DNA from: Gammaproteobacteria bacterium
Lineage (GTDB): Bacteria > Pseudomonadota > Gammaproteobacteria > Steroidobacterales > Steroidobacteraceae
Reading direction: 5' to 3'
Length of the DNA: 64,000 nucleotides
Assembly: GCA_025359565.1 (NCBI GenBank)
Contig: JANYFY010000009.1
Coordinates: forward strand, 496,001-560,000
Under the pieces are notes generated by a model. The model ran no database searches. It was not told where the DNA came from and saw only the letters and a list, made by a program, of their open reading frames with translations. Numbering within the stretch: the first letter of the stretch is position 1; the number at the start of each line of letters is the position of its first letter. Made by a program: the position numbers and the translations under genes. Shown here in pieces: positions 1-9,796 of this stretch.

Positions 1-1956
1 TGTTTGAGCCAAGCTTTTTTTAGTTTAGGCGGCGCATGGAAAGGCAATGTCGGCTGGATGTCGGTCGCACGACCTGCGGTGGCGGGACAATTTGTGTTTG
101 TGGTGCTGGCGTTTGGTTGCCTGGTGTATTCCTTCGTCAACAATGATTTTTCAGTGCTGTACGTCGCACAGCACTCTAACTCGCATCTGCCAATATTTTA
201 TCGAGTGGCCGCTGTTTGGGGTGGCCATGAGGGTTCGTTGCTGCTGTGGATTTTGATACTGTCGATTTGGAGTCTTGCGGTGGCGGCCTTTAGTCGCCAA
301 CTGCCGGAGACTTTTGCGACGCGTGTCATAGGCGTTATGGGCCTGGTGAGTAGCGGCTTTATGTTATTTACCTTGTGGACATCAAGTCCTTTTATGCGGC
401 TGATTCCTGCGGCGGCTGACGGCGCTGACTTGAATCCAGTATTGCAGGATTTTGCGCTCGCGATACATCCGCCGATGTTGTACACCGGATATGTGGGATT
501 CTCGGTGGCTTTTGCCTTCGCAATAGCGGCGATGTTAGAGGGTCAATTGGATCAGACCTGGGCCAAGTGGACCCGGCCATGGACCTTGTTTGCCTGGCTA
601 TTTCAGACCATGGGTATTGCGCTGGGGAGTTGGTGGGCCTATTACGAATTAGGCTGGGGTGGGTGGTGGTTCTGGGATCCGGTAGAGAACGCGTCGTTTA
701 TGCCGTGGTTGGTGGGTACCGCGTTGGTGCACTCGTTGAGTGTTACCGAGAAGCGAGGCATCTTTAAGAGCTGGACTCTTTTGCTCGCCATTTTTGCGTT
801 TTCATTGAGTTTAGTGGGAACCTTCTTAGTGCGCTCTGGCGTGTTGGTGTCGGTGCATTCGTTTGCCACCGATCCTACTCGCGGGTTTTATATTTTAGGA
901 TTTTTGTTGGTGACTATTGGCGGCTCGTTAACGCTGTATGCCTGGCGAGCCCCCAAACTCTATGTGCCAGGCGGTTTTGAATTGTTTTCACGAGAATTTT
1001 TTCTGCTTGTGAACAATGTGGTTTTTGTCGCGGTGGCGGGTTTGGTGCTGTGGGGAACCTTATCTCCTCTGGTGTATGAGGTTTTAGGTTTGGGCAAGAT
1101 TTCGGTGGGACCGCCGGTATTTGCCGTGATGTTCCTCGTACCCGTTTTGCCGCTGATGGTGTTTATGGCCGTAGGAATGCACTCCGCCTGGCGGCGGGGA
1201 AAATTAACGGTGACTGCCAAACCTATTTGGTGGTTGTTGGGACTCGCCATTTTACTCTCGGTCCTAATACAAGGACTAGTATTCCGCGATTTTCATCCTT
1301 TAGGTCTCGTCGGATTTAGTTTTGGATTTTGGGTGATGTTCTCATCAATCCTCGAACCCTGGCATCGTTGGCGTAACGGGCAATTGCTCACTGGCGGGAT
1401 GCTCGGCATGGCGATTGCCCATTTCGGTATTGGGATGTTTGCGATTGGTGCCAGTGGTGTCGAGAGCTACAAGATTGAAAAAGATGTATCGTTAAAACCA
1501 GGCGCGACTTATACGATCGCCGGTTACGATTTTAAATTCGTCAATTCCATGGATGTGCGCGGACCTAACTATGACGCGGTCGAAGCGCGGGTCGAAGTGA
1601 CCCGTAAGGGTCAGCAAGTGACCACCCTTAGACCTCAAAAACGACATTTCTGGGCTCAACAAACCGACAATAGTAAGGCGGCAATATCGGTCAATTGGGC
1701 GCGTGATCTGTTCGTCGCCTTGGGAAATCCTTTGGGCGAGGGAGCGTGGAGCATGCGTATTCAATACAAACCTTTCGTGCGCTACATTTGGTTAGGCGCC
1801 TTTGTGATGGCTCTGGGTGGTTTTGTAGCGGCAACGGATCGGCGCTATCGTGTTCGTGTCACAGTGCGCTCTGCCGATTCGCTTGGCGCACCTGATACGG
1901 ACTCGCCGACGCCGGTACCGACTCCAGCACCGGTGCCTAGCGCAGGTACCGCGTAA
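1..1956 (+). CDS. ccmF: Cytochrome c heme lyase subunit CcmF (5' end cut by window)
   Basis: Membrane subunit of the system I cytochrome c synthetase, which attaches heme to apocytochromes on the periplasmic side. The visible protein has about 650 residues and many hydrophobic segments. It carries the tryptophan-rich heme-handling WWD motif encoded around 652-681 (GWGGWWFWDP) and the family motif GGHEGSLLLW near residue 75. The frame is open to base 1, and the first visible residues match a point about 20 residues inside the usual CcmF N-terminus, so the true start lies outside the window; the TTG at 4 is not the start. The tail from about residue 625 is rich in Pro, Thr and Ala. The stop overlaps the ccmG start as TAATG, which indicates translational coupling. 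Confidence 0.96.
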   Translation, partial: CLSQAFFSLGGAWKGNVGWMSVARPAVAGQFVFVVLAFGCLVYSFVNNDFSVLYVAQHSNSHLPIFYRVAAVWGGHEGSLLLWILILSIWSLAVAAFSRQLPETFATRVIGVMGLVSSGFMLFTLWTSSPFMRLIPAAADGADLNPVLQDFALAIHPPMLYTGYVGFSVAFAFAIAAMLEGQLDQTWAKWTRPWTLFAWLFQTMGIALGSWWAYYELGWGGWWFWDPVENASFMPWLVGTALVHSLSVTEKRGIFKSWTLLLAIFAFSLSLVGTFLVRSGVLVSVHSFATDPTRGFYILGFLLVTIGGSLTLYAWRAPKLYVPGGFELFSREFFLLVNNVVFVAVAGLVLWGTLSPLVYEVLGLGKISVGPPVFAVMFLVPVLPLMVFMAVGMHSAWRRGKLTVTAKPIWWLLGLAILLSVLIQGLVFRDFHPLGLVGFSFGFWVMFSSILEPWHRWRNGQLLTGGMLGMAIAHFGIGMFAIGASGVESYKIEKDVSLKPGATYTIAGYDFKFVNSMDVRGPNYDAVEARVEVTRKGQQVTTLRPQKRHFWAQQTDNSKAAISVNWARDLFVALGNPLGEGAWSMRIQYKPFVRYIWLGAFVMALGGFVAATDRRYRVRVTVRSADSLGAPDTDSPTPVPTPAPVPSAGTA

Positions 1957-2495
1957 TGTGGAAGTTTCTGGTCCCCTTCGCGGCCTTCGTGGTGATGGTC
2001 GTGGTGTTCGCTTTTGGCCTCGATCCGAAACGCGATATTAGAGCTTTACCTTCACCGTTGATCGGAAAACTGGCGCCCATTTTTAATCTTACCGATGTCA
2101 TGGATGCCAATCGCAAAGTCAGTAATGCAACTCTTAAGGGCCAGGTTTACGTATTCAACGTCTGGGGCACGTGGTGCTCGGCGTGTCGCCAGGAACACGA
2201 GGCGCTATTGACCATTTCCAAGCAAACCTCCGTTCCCATTATTGGGCTCGACTATATGGATGAGCGCCAAGATGGCCAGGCTTGGCTTTGGCAATTGGGC
2301 AATCCTTACGCGGCGGTTGCCTTTGATCACGAAGAGCGCACCGCCATCGAATGGGGTGTTTATGGCGCGCCGGAGACTTTTTTAGTCGATGCCAAGGGCC
2401 AAATAATATTTAAATTTATCTCGCCGATGACTTTAGATGTGTGGGAGAAGGAATTTTTGCCGCGTATCGCGGCGGCGCAGCGGAGCGGCGCTTGA
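1956..2495 (+). CDS. ccmG: Thiol:disulfide interchange protein CcmG/DsbE
   Basis: Membrane-anchored periplasmic thioredoxin-like protein that reduces the apocytochrome c CXXC before heme ligation. It has 179 residues: an N-terminal signal anchor (about residues 3-22), then a thioredoxin fold with the active site WCSAC, Cys74 and Cys77. The cis-Pro loop GAPETFLVD and the central GLDYMDERQDG stretch are typical of the DsbE subfamily. The ATG shares one base with the ccmF stop and the end overlaps the ccmH start, so the gene sits inside a translationally coupled ccm operon. Family assignment is firm. Confidence 0.95.
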   Translation: MWKFLVPFAAFVVMVVVFAFGLDPKRDIRALPSPLIGKLAPIFNLTDVMDANRKVSNATLKGQVYVFNVWGTWCSACRQEHEALLTISKQTSVPIIGLDYMDERQDGQAWLWQLGNPYAAVAFDHEERTAIEWGVYGAPETFLVDAKGQIIFKFISPMTLDVWEKEFLPRIAAAQRSGA

Positions 2496-2938
2496 AGACT
2501 GTGTTGCGTTCAGGGGTACTATCGTTACTAGTAGTATTCGGTTTATGGGGTAGTGGGCGCTCGCATGCACTCGATGAATTCGGACAAATTGAAGACCCTA
2601 AAATAATGGCGCGTTACGATCGCATTACCCATGAGCTGCGTTGTGTGGTGTGCCAAAATAATTCTATTGCCGATTCTAACGTGCAACTCGCCAAGGACTT
2701 GTGTCGCCAGGTGCGCGAACTATTATTGGCGGGCAATAGCGATGAGGCGGTATTCGATTTTATGACGGCACGTTATGGAGAGTTCATTCGTTTCAAGACG
2801 CCTTTAGAGGGTAAAACCCTTTTCATTTGGGGTGCCCCATTCTTTATGCTCTTGCTGGGTGGTACGATCGTGTTCCGTATTGTGCGGCAACGCTCGCGCA
2901 TGCCGCTGGATGACACGCCGGCGGCCGGGCCGGCATAA
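2492..2938 (+). CDS. ccmH: Cytochrome c-type biogenesis protein CcmH
   Basis: Periplasmic, membrane-anchored thiol oxidoreductase of the heme ligation complex. The diagnostic motif LRCVVCQNNSIADSN places the redox pair at Cys51 and Cys54 if translation starts at the TTG at 2492. A signal peptide precedes the motif and a C-terminal membrane helix lies near residues 107-127. I chose the TTG at 2492 because it overlaps the ccmG stop as TTGA and directly precedes the signal peptide; a GTG at 2501 is an alternative, and a longer reading from 2441 would add an unneeded leader. This is the short CcmH form; the CcmI part is a separate gene just downstream. Confidence 0.9.
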   Translation: MKTVLRSGVLSLLVVFGLWGSGRSHALDEFGQIEDPKIMARYDRITHELRCVVCQNNSIADSNVQLAKDLCRQVRELLLAGNSDEAVFDFMTARYGEFIRFKTPLEGKTLFIWGAPFFMLLLGGTIVFRIVRQRSRMPLDDTPAAGPA

Positions 2939-2961
2939 TTTTAAGAGATCGTCCTAATTAA

Positions 2962-4014
2962 ATGAATGTATTCCTCGTTATCGCAAGCCTGATGGCTGCG
3001 ATTGCTGCTGCGGCTGTGGTTTGGCCCCTTCTACGATCCCATCGAGTATTGGAAGGCGGCATTGCTGCGTTGGTGGTGCTCGGGCTGTCGGCGGGGTTAT
3101 ATCCGCTGTGGTCAAATTGGAACTGGAACGCACCACCTCCCGGACCCGATGTCAGTGGCATGGTCACGAAGCTGGAAAAGCATTTGCAGGAGGTTCCCGA
3201 TGACACCAAGGGTTGGGTCATGATGGGCCGCTCGTATCTTGAGTTGCAGCGCTTTGATGATGCTGTGACGGCCTTTGAGCACGCAAAGCAACTCGATGGC
3301 AAAAATGTCGACGCTATGCTTGGTTTGGGCGAGGCCTTAAGTATGCGCTCGGGCTCGCAAATCACCCCTGAGGCCGCAAAACTATTTGAAGAAGCGCTGA
3401 CGCTGGAGCCGCAGAATCCACGTGCCATGCTTTACGGAGGATTTGCGGCGGCGGTTAGAGGAGATGTGTCTTTGGCACGGACTCGCTGGCAAACGCTTAA
3501 AGCATTGCACCCTCCTGCGGAGCTTGAAAAAATGTTGGATGCGCGTTTGGCGGAGCTTTCGAGCATGCCGGGCGGAGCGTCTGGAGCAGGTGTCGGCGCG
3601 AGTGCGAGTGAGACCGCGCCGAGCACGGGGGGTGAGACTAGCGCCGGCGGCGCCGGTGCCAGCAGTGCTGTGGCGGAAGCGCGCGTCAATATCTCAATTG
3701 CACCGGCTCTTAAAAATCGTCTCAAAGAGGGGGCCTTGCTGTTTGTGTTCGCGCGCAATCCCGGCGGTGGCGGTCCTCCTTTGGCGGCTAAGCGCTTGAC
3801 GGTTGCCCAGATTGGCACTGAGGTGACTTTATCGGCTGCTGATTCGATGATACCGGGAAGGGCTATCGCCGCCGGTCAGCAAGTACAGGTGATGGCACGC
3901 GTGTCATTTAGCGGCCAACCGACTCCGGTGGCTGGCGATTTGTATGGTGAACTTACCTACAATGTAGGTCTCGATAAAACACGTGAACTCGTGATTGACC
4001 GAATAGCCGAATAG
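2962..4014 (+). CDS. ccmI: CcmI, apocytochrome c chaperone with TPR domain
   Basis: Binds the C-terminal helix of apocytochrome c and presents it to the heme lyase. The protein has 350 residues: two N-terminal membrane helices (about residues 3-22 and 31-48), a TPR region (about 70-205, for example the repeat around FDDAVTAFEHAKQLD), a Gly/Ala/Ser-rich linker (about 210-240) and a C-terminal beta-rich domain typical of proteobacterial CcmI (about 243-350). It lies 23 bases after ccmH. The stop codon lies inside an 8-bp tandem repeat (3999-4043), so repeat slippage could change the C-terminus. Confidence 0.9.
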   Translation: MNVFLVIASLMAAIAAAAVVWPLLRSHRVLEGGIAALVVLGLSAGLYPLWSNWNWNAPPPGPDVSGMVTKLEKHLQEVPDDTKGWVMMGRSYLELQRFDDAVTAFEHAKQLDGKNVDAMLGLGEALSMRSGSQITPEAAKLFEEALTLEPQNPRAMLYGGFAAAVRGDVSLARTRWQTLKALHPPAELEKMLDARLAELSSMPGGASGAGVGASASETAPSTGGETSAGGAGASSAVAEARVNISIAPALKNRLKEGALLFVFARNPGGGGPPLAAKRLTVAQIGTEVTLSAADSMIPGRAIAAGQQVQVMARVSFSGQPTPVAGDLYGELTYNVGLDKTRELVIDRIAE

Positions 4015-4043
4015 CCGAATAGCCGAATAGCGGAGCCGAATAG
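3999..4043. repeat. 8-bp tandem repeat spanning the ccmI stop codon
   Basis: Four head-to-tail copies of CCGAATAG occupy 3999-4030. After five bases (CGGAG) a fifth copy lies at 4036-4043. The ccmI stop codon is the TAG at the end of the second copy. Because the unit is not a multiple of three, gain or loss of a copy upstream of the stop would change the reading frame, although each unit carries a TAG that may limit the extension. No gene lies between this and the RND adaptor start at 4112. Confidence 0.9.
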
Positions 4044-4111
4044 AAACTTTTTGGACGGCCACGGGTATTAAGGGTGCTCGGTTCGTCAAATTGTCTGGCA
4101 GGGGATGTGAC

Positions 4112-5257
4112 ATGAATATTGAACCCTGGCTATCGGGAAAACGAGGGTGGGGACTCGTCATTGCGTTAGCCTTGTTACTGGGTGGCGGTTTGGCCTTAAG
4201 GCTTGTGCAGGCCACCACACCTAAAGATCCCAATGCCGGGAAAGCGGCTATTCCTACCGTATCAGTCACGGCGGTGACCTCAAGTTTAGCGCCGACTCTC
4301 GTGAGTATCGTGGGAACCATTGCTGCTCGATACGACATGCCCATCGGTGTGGAAGGAGATGGCGGGCGGGTTGCCGCTATTTATGTCGAGGCGGGCGATC
4401 ATGTGAAGCGGGGTCAGGTTCTGGCAAGACTTAATGTTTCAGTGCTACAGCCGCAAGTGGGGAGCCTATCGGCGGCTTTAGAGCAGGCACGGGCCGAGGA
4501 GGCGCTCGCGGAGGCAGAGTACAAACGGGCCGAAAAAGTGGGGGCGTCAGGCGCCTTGTCGACTGAGGAAACCGAGCGTCGCCGCTCTACGGCCCTCACG
4601 GCGGCGGCTAAAGTAAAAGTGGCGGGCGCTCAGCTTACCGAAGCCCAGGCTCGACTTGCGCGCACAGATGTTCGCGCGCCGGCTGATGGGCTTATATTGA
4701 CGCGCAGTATCGAAGTGGGTCAAACCGCGATGCCTGGTAGCGAAGTGCTGTTTCGTTTATCGCAGGGTGGGGAGGTGGAATTGCGCGGTGAAGTCGCGGA
4801 GCAAGACTTACCGCTATTGACCTTAGGCCAGTTAGTGAATGCACATCTGACCGGGGTCGCGCAAGTCTTCCCCGGACATGTACGTCTGTTAGGGGCGGTC
4901 ATTGATCCTAAGACTCGTCTCGGCAGCGTACGGATTGCGTTGAATTCAGATCCCAACTTAAGACCGGGTGCCTTTGCGCGAGCCGAAGTGACCATCAGCA
5001 ATGCGGCACGCGCGGTATTGCCGCAAACTGCCGTACTCACCGATGATAGGGGCAGTTATGTTTTGATCGTTAATGCGCAAAACAAAATTGAGCGTCGCCC
5101 GGTGAGGGTGTCAGGTATCGTAGCCAATGGTGTGACCATCGCTGACGGGTTGACCGGTGCAGAAACAGTCGTGACAACCGCGGGCGCGTTTCTGCAAGTA
5201 GGCGAGGTGGTGAGACCGCAAACCCGAGTAGACGCCGGTGCGGGCGGGGAGTCATGA
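4112..5257 (+). CDS. RND efflux periplasmic adaptor (membrane fusion protein)
   Basis: HlyD/AcrA-type adaptor linking an inner-membrane RND pump to an outer-membrane channel. It has one N-terminal membrane anchor (about residues 12-30), a lipoyl-like half motif (VAAIYVEAGDHVKRGQVLARL), an alpha-hairpin rich in Ala, Glu and Arg (about 110-185), the second lipoyl half (DVRAPADGLILTRSIEVGQ) and the beta-barrel and membrane-proximal domains. The ATG at 4112 is preferred over an in-frame TTG at 4091 because AGGGGA lies six bases upstream of it. The stop overlaps the pump start as ATGA. No outer-membrane factor or local regulator is present in the window. Confidence 0.9.
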   Translation: MNIEPWLSGKRGWGLVIALALLLGGGLALRLVQATTPKDPNAGKAAIPTVSVTAVTSSLAPTLVSIVGTIAARYDMPIGVEGDGGRVAAIYVEAGDHVKRGQVLARLNVSVLQPQVGSLSAALEQARAEEALAEAEYKRAEKVGASGALSTEETERRRSTALTAAAKVKVAGAQLTEAQARLARTDVRAPADGLILTRSIEVGQTAMPGSEVLFRLSQGGEVELRGEVAEQDLPLLTLGQLVNAHLTGVAQVFPGHVRLLGAVIDPKTRLGSVRIALNSDPNLRPGAFARAEVTISNAARAVLPQTAVLTDDRGSYVLIVNAQNKIERRPVRVSGIVANGVTIADGLTGAETVVTTAGAFLQVGEVVRPQTRVDAGAGGES

Positions 5258-8200
5258 AAAATATTTCCGCGTGGGCCATTCGTAATCCAATTCTTCCCAT
5301 CGTGTTTTTTGTAGTGCTGTTTTTTTTAGGGGTTGTAGCTTTTATTCGGCTGCCAATTAATCTTGAACCGGACGTTTCGTTTCCAATCGTGCGTGTCAAT
5401 GTCTCCCAGCCCGGTGCAGCGCCTACCGAGATGGAAACCCAGATCGCTCAAAAAGTGGAAGGATCTATCTCCAATATCGGCAATGTTCATAAGATGACTA
5501 CCTACATTGTCGAAGGGCAAGTCGGGATTTTTTTGGAATTTCAGATCGGTACCCCGATTGATCGTGCGGTCACGGATGTGCGCGACGCGTTGGCGCGAGT
5601 TCGTAATGAATTACCTTCCGGTATTATGGAACCCCAGGTGGAGAGGGAGACTATTGACGGCGGGCCTTTTTCATACTATGGGGTCACTACCACGCAGATG
5701 ACGCCCGAGCAACTGAGTTGGTTTATCGACAACACCGTAACCAAGCGATTACTGAACGTACCCGGGGTGGCCCAGGTTTCACGTTATGGTGGGGTGGATC
5801 GTGAAATTCGCGTGGAGCTCAATCCGAATAGATTGCAAGCCTTGGGGATTACAGCTTTCCAGGTCAACGAGCAATTGCGCTCGCTCAATTTAGACGCGAC
5901 GGGTGGTAGAGCCCAGGTGGGCGGCGGTGAACAAGCCATTCGAGTGCTGGGTGGTGCCCGCAGCGCCGAGGCTTTAGGCGATACTCAAATTATCGCGGGA
6001 GACGCCAAAACCGTGCGCTTGCGCGACCTGGCGGATGTGCATGATGGCGTCGCTGAGGTGCGCAGTATTGCAAGGCTCAACGGACGACCGGCAACCACGT
6101 TCGGCGTCTTTAAAGCCAAGGGCTCGTCCGATGTCGCGGTGGCCGCGGAAGTCGCCAAGGCATTGGAGAAAATCCATACCGAAAATCCCGCAGTGCAGAT
6201 TGTCACGACCTTTACGACGGTTGAACACACGCTCCAGAGTTATGATTCGGCAATCGGCGCGTTGGTGGAAGGTTCACTGCTCGCCGTTGCGGTGGTGTGG
6301 GTATTTTTACGCAATTGGCGCGCCACGCTTATTTCGGCTTTGGCCATCCCGCTTTCCGCTGTTTGCACATTCGTTTTTATGCAGTGGATGGGTTTCACCC
6401 TGAACAATATCACATTGCTGGCCTTATCATTAGTGGCGGGCATCTTAGTCGATGATGCAATTGTTGAAATTGAAAATATTGTCAGGCATATGCGCATGGG
6501 CAAGAGCGGCTTTCAAGCCGCAATTGACGCAGCTGATGAAATTGGACTTGCGGTGGTGGCCACGTCGTTCACGATTATCGCGGTATTTTTGCCGGTGAGT
6601 TTTATGAGTGGTATCACCGGTCAGTACTTTAAGCAGTTCGGCCTCACCGTAGCCGCTGCCGTGTTTATCTCCTTGTTGGTGGCACGATTAATTACGCCAG
6701 TGTTGGCGGCGTACTCACTGCACGGTGATGCGCTGCTTGTGCATCATGAAGATGGACCTATTATGAGGCGTTATTTGCAATGGTTACGCTGGTGTGTAGC
6801 GAATCGCTGGAAAACCATCGCAGGTGGTGCATTGTTCTTTGCGGTATCTATCGGCTGCTTTGCAATTTTACCGACAGCATTATTTCCACCGGATGATTTC
6901 TCTAGTTCGCAACTGGATATTGAGCTACCGCCGGGAGGTAAATTAGCGGACACCGCGCGTGTATCGGCTGCGGCGACTAAAATTTTGCTTAAGTCGCCTG
7001 AAGTCAGCGATGTGATCGAGTCCATTGGTGGTGACAACGGCGAGATTCGAAATGCTAGTTTGTATGTCACCTTGGTGCCGCGTGCAAAACGCAGCATAAG
7101 TCAGAAGGTTTGGGAGCAGAAAATGATGCCGCTGCTAGAGCAAGTGCCCGATGGGCATTTGAATTTCTCAAATAATAGCGGCGCCGGCGGGCGTGACGTA
7201 CAGTTGTATTTGACCGGCGATAATCCTGTTTTACTGGAAACTACCGCGCATCAGCTGCTCGCTGAAATGCAAGGTTTGCGCGAGATACGAGCGCCGCGGA
7301 TTAGGGGCGATATGCCACGTCCGGAGATTGTGGTTAAACCACGCTCGGATATCGCAGCTCAATTGGGAGTGACCGTTGAGAGTATCAGTCAGACGATTCG
7401 CATTGCTACTTTGGGTGATTTACCTCAGTACGGCGCCAAGTTTGCACTGGTTGACCGTCAAATTCCGATTCGCGTGAGTTTGGCGGAGAGTGCCAGAGGC
7501 GATCTTGCCACGCTTGAAAATCTTCCCGTGCCGACGGCCTCCGGGGGCAGTGTGCCGTTAAAATCCGTGGCGGAACTGAAATTCGGTCAAGGTCCCTCGG
7601 CGGTGCGACGCTATAACCAAAGTCGACGGGCATTTGTAGAAGCGGATTTGTCACCCGGTATCGAATTGGGCACTGCGACTAAGAAGATTTATGCGCTACC
7701 CACTTTGAAGAAACTCCCCGAAGGCGTGCATTTAGTCGAAACTGGCGACACAGAAATCATGAAAGAATTATTTGATAATTTTTTAGTGGCTATTGGTGCC
7801 GGAGTGCTCACGGTCTTTGCTGTGCTAGTGTTATTGTTCGCGCGAGTGTTTCAACCGATTACCATATTGTCGGCGTTACCCTTATCTCTAGGCGGCGCGG
7901 TGCTAGCGCTGATTCTCACCAATCATCCCTTTTCCATGCCGGTAGTGATTGGCATTTTAATGCTCATGGGCATTGTCGCCAAGAACTCCATATTGTTAGT
8001 GGACTTCGCTATTGTAGAGATGCGTGCGGGCAAACCTCGCTTGGAAGCTATTTTGGAGTCCGGGCACAAGCGTGCGCGACCCATCGTGATGACCACGGTC
8101 GCCATGGTGGCGGGCATGTTGCCGGCGGCGATCGGCTTCGGAGGGGGTGGCGATTTTCGCGCGCCCATGGCGATTGCGGTGATCGGTGGTTTGGTGACTT

Positions 8201-8340
8201 CGACGCTGTTAACGTTAGTGATTGTACCGGCGGTGTTTACGGTATTTGATGATATTGAAGGTTGGTTGGCACCGAAGGCGGAGCGACTGTTGGGAGCGTC
8301 AGCGCAATTATCACCAATACAGACCAAGCCCAGCGCGTAG
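5254..8340 (+). CDS. RND efflux transporter, inner-membrane pump
   Basis: Proton-driven pump of the AcrB/MdtB (HAE-RND) superfamily. It has 1028 residues, the usual length, with twelve predicted membrane helices and two large periplasmic loops. The proton-relay acidic pair is visible as Asp400-Asp401 in GILVDDAIVEIENIVRH, and the second half carries GIVAKNSILLVDFA. It starts inside the adaptor stop codon, so the two genes form a coupled pair. Substrates cannot be predicted from sequence. Its 3' end overlaps the apparent start of glcD. Confidence 0.93.
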   Translation: MKNISAWAIRNPILPIVFFVVLFFLGVVAFIRLPINLEPDVSFPIVRVNVSQPGAAPTEMETQIAQKVEGSISNIGNVHKMTTYIVEGQVGIFLEFQIGTPIDRAVTDVRDALARVRNELPSGIMEPQVERETIDGGPFSYYGVTTTQMTPEQLSWFIDNTVTKRLLNVPGVAQVSRYGGVDREIRVELNPNRLQALGITAFQVNEQLRSLNLDATGGRAQVGGGEQAIRVLGGARSAEALGDTQIIAGDAKTVRLRDLADVHDGVAEVRSIARLNGRPATTFGVFKAKGSSDVAVAAEVAKALEKIHTENPAVQIVTTFTTVEHTLQSYDSAIGALVEGSLLAVAVVWVFLRNWRATLISALAIPLSAVCTFVFMQWMGFTLNNITLLALSLVAGILVDDAIVEIENIVRHMRMGKSGFQAAIDAADEIGLAVVATSFTIIAVFLPVSFMSGITGQYFKQFGLTVAAAVFISLLVARLITPVLAAYSLHGDALLVHHEDGPIMRRYLQWLRWCVANRWKTIAGGALFFAVSIGCFAILPTALFPPDDFSSSQLDIELPPGGKLADTARVSAAATKILLKSPEVSDVIESIGGDNGEIRNASLYVTLVPRAKRSISQKVWEQKMMPLLEQVPDGHLNFSNNSGAGGRDVQLYLTGDNPVLLETTAHQLLAEMQGLREIRAPRIRGDMPRPEIVVKPRSDIAAQLGVTVESISQTIRIATLGDLPQYGAKFALVDRQIPIRVSLAESARGDLATLENLPVPTASGGSVPLKSVAELKFGQGPSAVRRYNQSRRAFVEADLSPGIELGTATKKIYALPTLKKLPEGVHLVETGDTEIMKELFDNFLVAIGAGVLTVFAVLVLLFARVFQPITILSALPLSLGGAVLALILTNHPFSMPVVIGILMLMGIVAKNSILLVDFAIVEMRAGKPRLEAILESGHKRARPIVMTTVAMVAGMLPAAIGFGGGGDFRAPMAIAVIGGLVTSTLLTLVIVPAVFTVFDDIEGWLAPKAERLLGASAQLSPIQTKPSA

Positions 8341-9794
8341 CTCGTCAGTTCGAGATTATAAAGGCACTAGGCCGGGTACTCTCTGCTGACGCTATTCTTT
8401 TTCGCCATGAAGATACCGCACCGTATGAGTGTGACGGCTTAACGGCGTATCGAGAGTCGCCGCTGGCGGTGGTTATGCCGCAGACCGAAGCGCAAGTCGC
8501 TGCGGTGCTGGTGGCCTGTCATGAATTGGGTGTGCCGGTGGTTGCCCGTGGGGCAGGCACGGGTCTATCGGGCGGAGCAACACCGCATCGTTTTGGGGTT
8601 ATTTTGTCGCTGGCGCGATTTAATCGAGTCATCCGTGTAGACCCTTTAAATTGCCTCGCCGTCGTGGAATGCGGCGTACGGAATCTTAGCATCAGCGAGG
8701 CGGCAGCTCCCTTCGGACTTTATTATGCCCCTGACCCCAGCAGTCAAATCGCGTGTACCATTGGCGGCAATATTGCGGAAAATTCAGGGGGCGTACACTG
8801 TTTGAAATACGGGCTGACCTTGCACAATGTACTCAAGCTCCGAGGTTTTACCGCGTCGGGGGAACTCATTGAATTCGGTAGCGAGGCACTGGATTCGCCC
8901 GGTCTGGATCTGCTGAGTATTGTGGTGGGCAGCGAAGGCATGCTCGCAGTGATTACGGAAGTTACCGTCAAGCTGATTCCTAAACCACCGGTGGCGCGCT
9001 GTCTATTGGCTAGCTTCGCCGATTTGGAAGCGGCAGGAAATGCGGTGGCCGCAGTGATTGCCGCCGGGATTATCCCTGCAGGTCTAGAATTGATGGACCG
9101 ACGCATGACCGCTGCCGTCGAGAGCTTTGTTCACGCAGGCTACGACCTTAATGCTGCGGCGATATTGCTGTGCGAAAGCGATGGCACCTGTGATGAAGTA
9201 GAAGAAGAGATTGGACACATGGGCGCAGTGCTTAAAAGCTGCGGTGCTACGCGCTTGAGCGTAAGCCAGGATGAGGCCGAACGGCTTAGATTCTGGAGCG
9301 GCCGTAAGAATGCCTTTCCCGCATCGGGGCGCATCAGCCCTGATTATATGTGCATGGACTCCACCATCCCGCGCAAGCGCATGGCCGAAATGCTCCGAGC
9401 CATCGAGGCGATGGAGCTCAAATATGATTTACGCTGTGCCAATGTGTTTCATGCCGGTGATGGCAATTTACATCCATTAATTCTTTTTGATGCTAACGAT
9501 CCGGATCAGCTACGTCGGTGTGAACTGTTCGGAGCTGAGATTCTAGAGGCCAGCGTACACCTGGGCGGCACTATTAGTGGGGAGCATGGCGTTGGGTTAG
9601 AGAAACTCAATTCAATGTGTGTGCAGTTTTCACCACTCGAACGACAACAAATGATCGCGGTGAAACGTGCTTTCGATCCAAAGGAGATACTTAATCCTGG
9701 TAAGGTGATTCCCACTCTGCATCGCTGTGCGGAGTATGGAAAGATGACCGTACACCGCGGGCTCTTACCGTTTGCTGAGTTGCCGAGATTTTAA
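8262..9794 (+). CDS. glcD: Glycolate oxidase subunit GlcD (FAD-binding)
   Basis: Catalytic flavin subunit of glycolate oxidase, which converts glycolate to glyoxylate at the membrane and passes electrons to the respiratory chain through GlcF. Collinear with E. coli GlcD, including PYECDGL, ARGAGTGLSGGA (PCMH-type FAD-binding), YYAPDPSSQIACTIGGN and ISGEHGVG. The start is uncertain. The only standard start codon before the conserved region is the TTG at 8262, which overlaps the RND gene by 79 bases. An ATT at 8307 preceded by GGAG is an unusual alternative, given the likely ATT start at 21396. First gene of glcDEF. Confidence 0.93.
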   Translation: MVGTEGGATVGSVSAIITNTDQAQRVARQFEIIKALGRVLSADAILFRHEDTAPYECDGLTAYRESPLAVVMPQTEAQVAAVLVACHELGVPVVARGAGTGLSGGATPHRFGVILSLARFNRVIRVDPLNCLAVVECGVRNLSISEAAAPFGLYYAPDPSSQIACTIGGNIAENSGGVHCLKYGLTLHNVLKLRGFTASGELIEFGSEALDSPGLDLLSIVVGSEGMLAVITEVTVKLIPKPPVARCLLASFADLEAAGNAVAAVIAAGIIPAGLELMDRRMTAAVESFVHAGYDLNAAAILLCESDGTCDEVEEEIGHMGAVLKSCGATRLSVSQDEAERLRFWSGRKNAFPASGRISPDYMCMDSTIPRKRMAEMLRAIEAMELKYDLRCANVFHAGDGNLHPLILFDANDPDQLRRCELFGAEILEASVHLGGTISGEHGVGLEKLNSMCVQFSPLERQQMIAVKRAFDPKEILNPGKVIPTLHRCAEYGKMTVHRGLLPFAELPRF

Positions 9795-9796
9795 GA

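Noticed and set aside
3999-4043. Possible CRISPR-like repeats
   Set aside because: Units are 8 bp and directly adjacent with no spacers; this is a simple tandem repeat.
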